64,000 bases of DNA from Anaspis maculata (lineage: Eukaryota > Arthropoda > Insecta > Coleoptera > Scraptiidae): the NCBI GenBank assembly GCA_949128115.1, contig OX421964.1, positions 39,052,177-39,116,176 on the forward strand, written 5' to 3'. Positions within the stretch are counted from its first letter, which is position 1, and the number at the start of each line of letters is the position of its first letter. The position numbers were made by a program, and so were the translations under genes. The notes below the pieces were generated by a model. That model saw nothing but the letters and a program-made list of their open reading frames with translations, did not search any database and was not told the origin of the DNA. Below, in pieces: positions 34,466 to 46,400 of this stretch.

Positions 34466-37400
34466 GTGAGATGTGCTTAAGTACTTGAAATCTTAGGGGA
34501 CGATCCGTTGCTTAGAAAGTCCATAGCTTAGAATGTTCGTAGCTTAGAAAGTTCTTAGCTTAGAGTGGTCCATAGTTTAGAAAGCTCACAGCTTAGAATG
34601 GTTCGTAGCTTAGAATGTTCACTGCTTAGAAAGTTCATAGCTTAGAAAATGCATAGGTTAGAATGTTCTTAGCTTAGAAGGTTCTTAGCTTAGAATGGTC
34701 CATAGCTTAGAATGGGTCGCAGCTTGGGAAAATCGCACCTCAGATTAGTTCGTAGCTTGAAATGTTGACTGCGTGGATATGTCTGTTTAGAAAGATCATA
34801 TCTTCGAATGATCCGTAGCTAAAAAGTTCATAGCTTAGAATCCGATGGAAACTTGCGCGCACAGAGTGGGTATACTAGAAATTGAAATTCTCAAAAGTTC
34901 TCAGCAATTTGGCACACCGAGCTGTGTACATGGATGTCGTCAGGTTCAGTAGTTTTTTTTTGTAGACCCGCAATCGGAATACCTAGCAATGAGATTGTTT
35001 ACTTTCTCAACAATTTTGCACACCAATCTGTCTAGATGAAACGTCATCTTCAGTAGTCTGGACGCTATGGACATTCTAAGCTACGAACCATTCTAAGCTA
35101 AGAACATTCTTACCTATGAATTTTCTAAACTATGAACTTTCTAAGCTATGGACATTCTAAGCTACGAGCCATTCTAAGCTGTGAGCTTTCTAAGCTACGG
35201 GCCATTCTAAGCTACGAACATTCTAAGCTATAGACTTTCTAAGCTACGGACCATTCTAAGCTAAGGATTTTCTAAGCTATGGACATTCTAAGCTATGGAC
35301 TTTCTAAGCTACGTACTAGGCCCAAATCTTATGTTGAACAATATGAAATCGAATCAGCTGTGAGTGTGTAGGAACAAGGTCACTCTTTGAGTATAGCTCT
35401 GTCTGTGTCTAAGTCTGCTGGCGGAAATTATCACTCCTCACCCAATTTGGTCAAGCGGGTGGTCTTTTGAAATGGCCAAATTGGCCGTTTACATCAATCG
35501 CGCGACTGCATTAACGGCGTCATAGCCACCCTTCCTTGACTAAAGGTGAGTTTAGTCAGCTTATTTAGCCGCAAGTTTTAATTTTAGTCGCAAGCGCAGC
35601 GACGCCCATTGGCTCTTATGAACCAGCCTCCTCGGAGCAGCCAATAAGCGATGCAGCGCTTACGAGGTTTTTGGGCATTTCACCTCTTTTTTTTTGAAAA
35701 AGCTCGGACAGGTCGATTTTTATATCAAGGGGGATATCTGAAACATATATAATTGGCGAATTTCTATCTTCAACCCCCTCACCCCCACCCACCGCAACTT
35801 TCAAATTTCTAATGACACTATCTACTCTGCGATACATCAAATCATAGAGAATCAAATATTCTTTCTGAAAAAGATATTTCTCAAATTTTCAACCCCACCC
35901 CCTATTTTCCTAAAATTCTCCGAGTGTCCGATTTGATATTCTTGACCTCTCAATTTTCTTCATTGTAGTCAACGTCATCCTGCCCAGCATCGAGGAAGAA
36001 AATTTTCTGTGGAAAATGTGCCACTCAAATTCACCCCTTCGTACCCCCTCACCACGACTTTTAATTAAGAAATGATACTACCTACTTTGTGAAACATCAA
36101 ATTGAAGGGAATCAAATTCTCTTCCTGAACAAAATATTTTCAAAATTTTCAAAAACCCCTCTTTCCCTCTCAAAATATTTTGAATGTTCAATTAATTGGA
36201 GGAGGGGTTGAAAATTTTCAAAACATTGTTTTCGGAAGAAGAATTCAATTCCCTTCAATTCGACATGTATCACAAAGAAGGTGGTATCTTGTTGAATTTT
36301 GAAGCTGGGTGGGGGAGAGCAAATGGGTGAATTTGGGTAGGTAACACTTTTTCCACCGAAAATTTTCTTCTTCGATACTATCTGGGATGACGCTGACCAA
36401 ACTGAAAAAATTAGGGGTCAATAATTTAAAACGGGACAGCCAAAGAATTTTAGGAAGAAGGAAGAATTCGCTAAATAACTATTTTGGAGAGCGTGTACCA
36501 AAAAACATATTTCACACATAAAAATCTGATGGTCAGGTTTTCAAATTTTCACCCGCCTGCAATAGGGTCCTTGCATGATTTTTTTTCCATTGTCTTCAAT
36601 GATGCTTTGGTAGCCAAAAAGCACCACAGACTGAACGGTTTTTTTGAAAATCTTGATATATTATTTTATTTTGTAAATTTAAAACCCAAAAACTGTTAGG
36701 TATGAAACTTCCATGCATCGATGTGTCAGCTGCGGGATGACGTCATCGTGCTCCGGGCTGGGGCTACTTGATTCTACACTAACAGATCGCGACTACGAAT
36801 TTTAAATGTTTGACATATCTCACTGTCACCGTCTCAGACGTCTGTGGGGCTGACGCTTAGTTTAGGTTGAAAAGCGCGCAGCACGAGCTTGGGGATGGCC
36901 CTGACACGTGAGCAAGGGCGACGGCGCTGTTCGCGGCTCCAAACTTGAAATAGGTCTGTAAAATAATGAAGATTTGAATTTTCGCGGGTTTCAGGGCGCA
37001 AGGCTGCAACCTCGCAAAGGAAAAAACTTGCAAACGAAAAATAGAACTCTCAGGCTGACGTTATCGTGGTCATACAAGGTCATTGTATAAGCAACCGCTT
37101 TTTGGCGCGAAAAAAAAATTCAAACAGATCTTTATTTAAAGGATGGACCAATTTTTTTGAAATTTTTTTGGGCGGAAATTATTGTGGATAACGTCTTGAA
37201 TGATTTTATGGAGTAATCGTCTCAATATAAAATTCATGCAAGGACCCTATTTTAAAAAAGACCGCCCCCGTTTCAACCCTACCTACTCACAATGATGTGG
37301 TGTGGTTTTATTGCAAATTGTTCCTTTAGGGAACATTTTGTGATCAAATTTCATCTTCTTGCCATCAAAAATGTAATTGCATTGGAATTTGTATAGGACA

Positions 37401-40400
37401 CGTACCTACCTAGTGCACAAGTAGATGAAAAATCAAATTTTACTCTTACCTCCAGTTCCACTTTAACTAAAACTTTGGTGGAACCGCAGCTAAAACTTAC
37501 GATTCCAAAAAATTCAAAACCGTTTCCAGATAAGAATAAGATGTCTAGCTTTATGATTCATGAGTCAATTTTTCTTGCAAATGGTGGCCTGTTAACGGCT
37601 TGGCAATTATCATCGTTTTACATATCATTCTGAATAATTAACTTGAGTGAGTAGAAGTTTTTTGAATTTTTGTATCAATGTGGTAGGTTGTTAAAAGACT
37701 TGGCTAACGAATAGCGCAAACCAAAATGGAATCGTTAATGGCAACAAAAAGTTACAGCGTTTTGAAAAAAGGCGAATGTTTTCGACGCAACACTTTCAGT
37801 GTTGAGCAATTGTTGATTATAGATCCCAATAGGGAATTCGCAATTTCAAAAATCTAGACGACCCCTGGCGGCTGAATCGGCGAACCTAGTTTGTAAGTTT
37901 TTACGTCATTTCTGTTCTGTCACTTCTGTCAGATAGCCATCCACGATCGCGCGAATTGACAAAATACTCGTATGGGTGATCGAGTTATTCAAGGAAATGA
38001 CGCATTTCGAATATTCAACGCATGATGACAGGTGACAGAAAAACTTACAATCCTCCATCTTGTTTACAGCGCCCCCATCGGTAGTTAAAATCGCGAATAC
38101 AATCATCTAACACGGGCCAGCAAAATGTTAACTATGTTAACTAACTATGAGTTGAGGTTATATTCATGTTCTGCAACACAACATATAAGAGCAGCAACAT
38201 GCCTTAGCAGAAGATCCCCAATTTTGAAAAAAGTTTGTAAGTTCATTATAATTTTGTACCTGTAAATACGATTAGGTACAGAAAAAAACAAGTAGCAAAG
38301 TCCTCACGGGGGTGAGTCTCATAAGCGCATTTTTGGAGTGCAGATGAGTACACTGTTCACTGTTACTAGTAAACAGATTGTCTCAAAACTACCACAAGAA
38401 ATCATCAATCTTTATGGAAACACGAGTAGTCAATAATAAATAAAACAACAGAATGACATCAACCAAAACTAGAGAATATCCTGAATGAGTAAGAATTATA
38501 CCTACAGGGTGTTTCGGTGACCTTGCATAATACTTTGATAGGTGATTCCTCTCAAGAAAATAAGTCGAAAAGTAAGAGTAACATTTTTCCCTGAAATGCT
38601 TCCTAAGGGAGTTATAGCCCCTCAAAGGTACGAAGTTGAACAAAATTTTTATTTATTTGCTGAAAAACCGTCAAATGTAGGAACTTCAAATTTGGTATAG
38701 AGAAGTTTCTCAACAGTGCAAATGTACATGCAAAGTTCTAAACAAATCTAACCAGGGACAGCGAAATTAGAGGGGATGGGGATTATGTTGAAAATTATTT
38801 ATGACACGCCCGTGTTTTTCCACTTTTACTCCAGAACGATGCATCCTACGGAAAAAATGCAGAAGGAATAAAATGTTTGGATTGAACAAATCTATCGAAA
38901 ACATCAAATTTAAAGATGTTACCTTTGACAGTTCTTGAGCAAATAATTGAAAACCTTGTTGCATTTTGTATCTTTGAGGAGCTGTAACTCCTTCAGGAAG
39001 CACTTGAGGAAAAAATTTTACTCTTACTTTTCGACTTATTTTTTTGAGAGGAATCACCTCCCGAAGTATTATGCAAGGTCACTGGAATATCCTGTATATC
39101 GATCGCAAGCACGGAGCCAGAAGCAGCTTGTTGAACCGCTGCGCCGCGACTTGAAAATCGCATCCGCATATAAGCGCATAAGTATAGATTCCGCATGAAA
39201 ATAGAAATATTTTCCTTGAGAATGAATCAATCAGGTTGATTTTTTCATGAAAAACTTCTATATTTCTCTAGAAAGCTGCATCTTTTGTTCGCTGGATGTA
39301 TGCATGTATCTGGAACAGTTTGCAAGATTCTTCGATGTAGAAGTTCATACTGTAGCGTTGAAAACCGACAAATGTGGAATCGCGGGGCGAAACCTTTTCT
39401 TAAAAAAATTATATCTTCTATTGCAATAAAGAAATCAAAATGATTCTTTCAATGAAAATGTATCCATCAATTTCCGCATATTTCGTTCGCTGCATGTATG
39501 CATGTATCTAGAAAGGTTCGCAAGATTCCTCGATGTAGAAGTTCACACCGTAGCGTTGAATACCGACTTTTTAAACATTTTATTTTTTTTACTTGCACGT
39601 GCAGTCTGACCAAATATTTTTTGTGCCTATTCCCATCCGCAAACAATCAGCAATAATTTGCAAAGAAAACCGATACCGCTACGACTTTTTGTTTGGGATG
39701 AGTTCAATTACAAGACGGACAGACGGACGGACATCAAAGCGCGGCTAATAGCGTATTTCCTACGAAAATGTGCTAAAAAGTAGGACACTGTCATCCATTA
39801 TTTTAGTTTTTCTGAGCGTTTTTTCATTGTTTTGCTGGCCAAATCCGATTAAAACTCGATGCATGCCTGCGTGCGGCAAAACGAAGTTATATTTTAGTTA
39901 GGCAACTCTAAACAGTCCCTTGAAGTATTTAGGGGAAGTGTGGTTGAAATGGCACACCCGATATGAGGGCACACCGCAGTTTTCTCAGCTATTCATGCAT
40001 CTATAATAATAAGCTTCACGGCTTCTTCCATTAGATCAAGCTGTGAAATTTTCTTATTGTGTTGACACGAATGGTACTATGCTAACTTGATTCTGACGCC
40101 TTGATAGATGTATTATCTGTAATGTGACAGCTGTCACCGTCATCTCGACGCGATGGATCCGAAAGTGAAAATTTCCGAGACTGCACAGCAAAAGTAGGAA
40201 AACGTGAACCTCCTGCAGTGGAAGTTGCTATGGTTGGTAAGAGACATCGTCTGTACCATGGTTGAAGGCTCTTCGCTGAAGCTACTGGGTGAGCGGTAGT
40301 TACTGAAAAATATTATGGTCGGGCGACCAAGCGCGACAGTACCAAAGAGAATGCATTGAAAATCACTGTGTACTTCCTACTCTAGTTTATTTCTACTGCA

Positions 40401-43400
40401 ATAAGAAGCATGTATAAAGTACTACATACAGGAAATGGACAATGCTCCATTACAGTGCACTCACGCGTCTCGTCTCGTGCAGTCTAACTTCATAAATTGT
40501 TGCTCATGTAAGAAAATTTTCTAAACCTCAAAGGGACCACTGAACACTGGACATTTTCATTCCATTCTCTTTATTACTGCCGCGCTTGACCGCTTGGCCA
40601 TTTATTCCTTCAGTTACCACCGCTCACCTAGCAGCATCAATAATGAGCGAAGAGCCCTCAACCATGGTCGTAGAGACGATGTCCCTTGTCGACCACAGCA
40701 ATTTCCACTACGGGGGGACTCACGTTTTAATGACAAGACCCTATTCTCAGGCGTCCTGAACTATCAAATTAGAACAGTGTAGTGAGCTACGCAAGCGCAA
40801 GTATATGTTAGCACATTCTTATTGTACCATTGTTATTGTATGTACTTAAGGACGGAGTTGAATTGGTAGAATAAGCGTTGCGAAATCAATCCCTGCAGGT
40901 TTATCCCTTGACCGATTCTTACCATTTTGGTCTCTTTCGAAAGCTACAAGGATGTTGTACTTTGGATTGGCATTTCCAAAGTCAAAAAATCAAAAACATT
41001 ATTTTTGGATTTTGGAAATGCCAATGGGCTCAAACCAAAGTACATCCTTGTAGCTCTCGAAAGAGGCCAAAATGGTAAGAATCCGTTAAGGGATAAACCC
41101 ACAGGGATTGATTTCGCAACGCTTATTTCTACCAATTCAACTCTGTCCTTGAGCAGAAATATATACCAGGAGAGTTCAATTATAGTAAACGTAAAGGCCG
41201 CTCTATAAAATGCGCAACGCAGCCGCAATGGAAAGCGCAATATTTGTAATTGGCTCGTAAGGAATTTGCGGCGTTGCGTTGCGAAGGTTTTACGAGCCAA
41301 TCAGAAACGTTGCGCTTTTTCGCGTTGCGGCTACGTTACTACGTTGTGTATTTTCATAGAGCGGCCATAAAGCAAACTTGGGACGCAGGGTGGTTATTAC
41401 TTATTAGTATTAGGCAGTTTGCCATCCTCCGGAACGTACGACGTAACGCAACGTAAAACGTGGAAATTCCCCTATACAGGGTGTTTCGGTGACCTTGCAT
41501 AATACTTTGGGAGGTGATTCCTCTCAGAAAAATAAGTCGAAAAAAAAGTAAGAGTGAAATTTTTTCCTCAAATGCTCCCTGAGGGAGTTACAACCCCTCA
41601 AAGGTGCAAAGTGCAACAAAGTTTTCAATTATTTGCTCAAGAACTGTCAAAGGTACGAGCTTCAAACTTAATATTTCTGATAGACTTGTTCAGTCCAAAT
41701 TTTTTCTGGATTCCTCTCGCATTTTTTCTGTAGAATGCACCCTTCTGAAGTAGAAGTGAAAAAAACACGAACGTGTCTAGAACAATTTTCAACATAATCG
41801 CAATTTCCTGTTGTCATTGCATCATCCGCACGTGAACACCAAATAATAATGCAGATACCTAACAATTATCACAACTTCATCAGATTCACAGATTCGATTC
41901 TATTCGGCGCGAGGATTGATGTGTGAACAACTATGTATTAGTAATTCGCTGTCTTGAGCAGTCGAGTAGGTACGTACGCGACTAGGAGTTGATTAATTAT
42001 TATAGGAGAGGACAAATACGAAACCAACATAAAGAGGATTTCACGTTCACCATTAAGTTGATTTTAATAGAATTACTGTCTCTGGTTTACATGAACATTT
42101 CAATGCAAAATTCCTTTCAAATTTGCATACCTCGTCACACCCTAGTTTAAACTCTCTCGTTTGAAGGGTCGCCGTATTCCGAAACTAAACATATTGCAAT
42201 TTCCAGGCGAAGAGTACACAGTTTTCGTACCGACCGATCACGCTTTCCAGAGATGGCATCCGATAGACTGGGGTTTTTACCCCTTCAGCGTCCCGGAGTT
42301 CACGGAAAGCGTCATCATAAACCACTTTGTGAGCGGCCGGCTGAAACAAGACACGATCAAGGATGGCCAGATCGTCAAAACTCTTGGTGGACGTGAGATC
42401 GTTTTCAAGAAGACTCGTAGGTATTTCCCAGTACAGTAGACGCAACTTGTTCAGGTCCGCAGTGCTGGACCTGGAGAATTTGCGATTGCTAACTTCTCTT
42501 GTGACAAGTCGAGTGAAAACGATTATTCTTCCGCAGCCAATTTATCCGTCAACGGTGCCATGGTGGTGAAAGGTGACACGCCGGTCTCTAGAGGAAACAT
42601 CATGTTCATCGGCGAAGTGCTTTTTGTCAGCGAGTCCGTGGTGTCGAAACTTCACCAGCAGCACCGCGACAAGGAAACGCCGCCTTTGCTGGCGTTCCCG
42701 TGGTTCGGAGCGCAGTTCTTGTCGCATGCGTTCCTTGCACTGGAACGGGACAAGAGGTTCACTCACATCACGCGGTTTCTGAATTTGGCCGACTTGGCGC
42801 CGCACGTTTCCGGTACTGGGTACACGTTCTTTGTGCCAACTGACACGGCGTTTGAAGAACTTGGTCTGGATAAGATGCCAGACAACTACTTATCGACGGG
42901 GGATGGACTGCAAATTTTGCTGAACCACTTCGTGAAAGGGCGGCTTTACGATAAAGACCTGAAGGATGGGATCGATTTGAAGACGCTGGGTAACAAGACG
43001 ATAAGCATCAGAAGGACTAAAGGTGAGTTTCTGCAGTGCCGTTTTTTTTTTACAAAAGCGCTGAGTGGGTGTGTTTGGCGCTGGTATTGTCCATTCAGCC
43101 ACATAGGTTCCTAATGAGGTAAGGTTCAAGGTCCTCAGCACCAAATTCTGAGCTTATTGTGCTCTTCTAGTAAGTTAGTCTATTTTGATGTCTTCCATAA
43201 ATTGAGTTACCATTGAAAACCATTGCTTGTTTTTGTGTGGTTCTTGATGGTCATTTTCAAAAGGTGCGCCTGCCCTATGGACGTCTGTGTGTTCTATGTG
43301 GACACGGGTTTCGTTATTTTCTACCCACACATTTCACAGTCAGAAATGCCTCTCGTTCAACTGCCCCTCTCAGCTGATTCTTGGTTTAGATAAATGGGGT

Positions 43401-46400
43401 CTTACACGATTTTTTTAATTTTTTTAAACTAAGGTACTATGTGAGATTACCACAGACATAGCAACATAGTATCTCAGAAGCAACTATACTTTTCTTGAAA
43501 AAAAAGTTGAAAATCAAGGCGCGAAGCAGAGCGGTTTGATTTCAACGTTTAGTGACGTAACTAGACGTGTTGCGTGTTTCTATGGCAACGATGCTGTCGT
43601 TGCTGCTGATACGTTGCTCTCATGTCGACCTTGTCCATGCTTTGTTTTCATTCGCGCTAACGCTGCGCGCGATTTCACTTTATTTAAACCAATGTACTAG
43701 AAGAAGCGAGACTTCATTTACTTTTTTCTCGGCCGATTTTTTTTTTATTTGTGTTTTAGCTGCACAGTTGCTAATTTTATCTATTCAATGAAAGGAATGA
43801 AATACCAATAAAATCGTATTTTGTGATTCTTGTATGCGACCCCATTCTATAGCTTTCTGCTTGGATGGGACACTAACATCTGCAAATGCCGCAATCTGGC
43901 AACTCCTTTCCATTGTGAGACATATTTTAGCGCCTTACTAGGAACTACTGCTCTCTGTTTACTTTCCCAGCCCCCACCAACATGGAAGGGAAAGTTGTGT
44001 GATCGTGCAGAAAAAATCGAGATTTCGGTGGATATATTCATGTTGAGGTCACCCAAGACGACTGAGACCATTTCCATTTCGATGTCTCTCTGTATGAATG
44101 TGTATGTGTGTGTCTATAGTCTTCCACGATAACTGCCGAACTGTTAAACCGATCGACTTGAAATTTGGTATGCAGACATGGTTTGATTCTGGAATGAGCT
44201 AATTCGATTCTAAATAATTGAATCTCACTCACCAGGTCTTCAGGTAGCACATTGATTCTTGATTTCTCCCCAACTTCAAAAATATTGAAGGTGGATTTGA
44301 AATTTGGTAACGGAGGTAGTTTGGACCCTGAATCAAGTTTGAGTGATTTCGAGAAGAAGTCTAGAGCAGAAACGAAGATTTTACGTAACTAACATTGCAT
44401 TATTGAAATTTTTCAACAATCACGATTCTATCTTTCATCCATGTCAGCCTCACAATTTGAATTATAAAATTATTCTGTCAACTTGTATGTCGGAGCGGTG
44501 CGAACGTTGTCAAATCAAGAGATGCCAGGCTTCAGCAGAAACTGTGAATCGTGGAATAGCGACCATCCATTTCTTCACTAGAAACCACCATCAGCCATTT
44601 CTTCTTACAGATCTGCGACTGCGAGTGTGTGCAACCTACCCTGTGCAAATTTGACTTGTGTCAGTGCAACCCAGTGGTCTCAGTTGAAGTCTAATGGTGC
44701 GATTCTCTGAAAAATTACATTCCATAAAGGCTCTGTTACGTTGTTATTACCTAGACAACAGCCAATGAAGAGCAGGAATTTTTACATGAATAACAGAGCG
44801 TTTATGGAATGTTATTTTTTACAGAATAGCACTATAAAAGCTAGTCCGCACGGGCGATATACCGCTGGATCGATTTCCTGTCAAAAATGTCCAACTTTCA
44901 GCGGATATTCGCTAAAAGTTGAATCCCCGCCAACTTTTAGCGATTGACCGCTGTTTTCAAAGTGTCAGCATTGACACAGCATGAAAATGTGACGTTAGGT
45001 TTTGCTAGGAAGGAGCCCGGTGCTTATCTCAAGACGAAATGGAAAAACGATCACCGATGGGTGTACCAGTCCAAGGGAGAGAGGAAAAATCGTGACTACT
45101 GGACGGTGGACACGTATCAGCTTGATTTCAGAGTTACGAATCCATCTGCAGTCTGCATGAGCTTGAGTTGCACCAGAGCAAGGTCGGAGGCAAGATTATC
45201 AAGAAAAAAAGAAAACGTGCACGGTTTTGAGTACCATCAAAATACATGTACCTAGGTTTCACGCCACAATTTTTCTTTTATATATTTGTGCCCGAGTTTG
45301 TGTCTTTCCCGCAATGGAAGTTTGAAGTTCCACAGTGGAGGCCTTTTCTAAACCTCTTCAATTAGTTGCAAGGCTGAGAGCGGGGTTTACTGTCCACACC
45401 GTGTCGTCACTCGTCATCGTCGTAGGTGTGACTGTGATTCTCATGGGCTCGGGCTGCTCATTTCTGTAGTTGATCATTTCAAAATGCTCACATAAATCAT
45501 TGAAAGACACCCGTCGCCAGCATGTATCTATTGCAAAGAATAGTTTCTTACTCAAAAGAAGACCACGTACTTATGAGAATTTTGCTTTTTTATTTATCAC
45601 AATAACATTAGGTAGGTATTAACATCGTCTTTGATTTGAAGAACACCCGTTTTTTGAAGAATATCCAGACACTACATCATGCAATCCGCATGACAAACGA
45701 CTGACAACCGGATCTGACACTTTAAACAACAGACGTGACACTAATTATTCGCTGATTTTCGCCGCTCATGCGGACGATGATTTCAGCGGCAAAAAAAATA
45801 GCGGTATATCGCCAAAAACCAGCGGTATACCGCCCGTGCGGACTAAGCTTAAAGCTTAAAGCTTAGTCCGCACGGGCGGTATACCGCTGGTTTTTGGCGA
45901 TATACCGCTATTTTTTTTGCCGCTGAAATCATCGTCCGCATGAGCGGCGAAAATCAGCGAATAATTAGTGTCACGTCTGTTGTTTAAAGTGTCAGATCCG
46001 GTTGTCAGTCGTTTGTCATGCGAATTGCATGATGTAGTGTCTGGGTATTCTTCAAAAGACGGGTGTTCTTCAAATCAAAGACGATGTTAATACCTACCTA
46101 ATGTTATTGTGATAAATAAAAAAGCAAAATTCTCATAAATACGTGGTCTTCTTTTGAGTAGGAAACTATTTTTTGCAATACAAGCTGGCGACGGGTGTCT
46201 TCCAATGATTTATGTGAGCATTTTGAAATAATCAACTACAGAAATGAGCAGCCCGAGCCCATGAGAATCACAGTTACACCTACGACGATGACGAGTGACG
46301 ACACGGTGTGGACAGTGAACCCCGCTCTCAGCCTTGCAACTAATTGAAGAGGTTTAGAAAAGGCCTCCACTGTGGAACTTCAAACTTCCATTGCGGGAAA

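Larger units (their letters stand above)
34466..42206 (+). other. FAS1 intron A-B, 7.7 kb, repeat-filled
   Basis: Carries the opposed 16-bp arrays (34500-35320), palindromes at 35925-36470, 36565-37247, 38505-39094, 40846-41153 and 41190-41370, the tandem element 39239-39781 and a partial MITE at 41477-41815. The remaining stretches (37250-38500, 39785-40845 and 41820-42200) show no exon that would fit between LQN and GEEY, and the direct join is in frame. Confidence 0.75.

Noticed and set aside
34500..35320. CRISPR-like look of short repeats separated by variable bases
   Set aside because: Units are contiguous 16-bp repeats without spacers, the arrays are opposed, and the DNA is plainly eukaryotic.
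42417..42420. Alternative donor four bases downstream of exon B (GTAG|GT)
   Set aside because: It would break phase 1 and the in-frame join KKT-P-NLSVNG.
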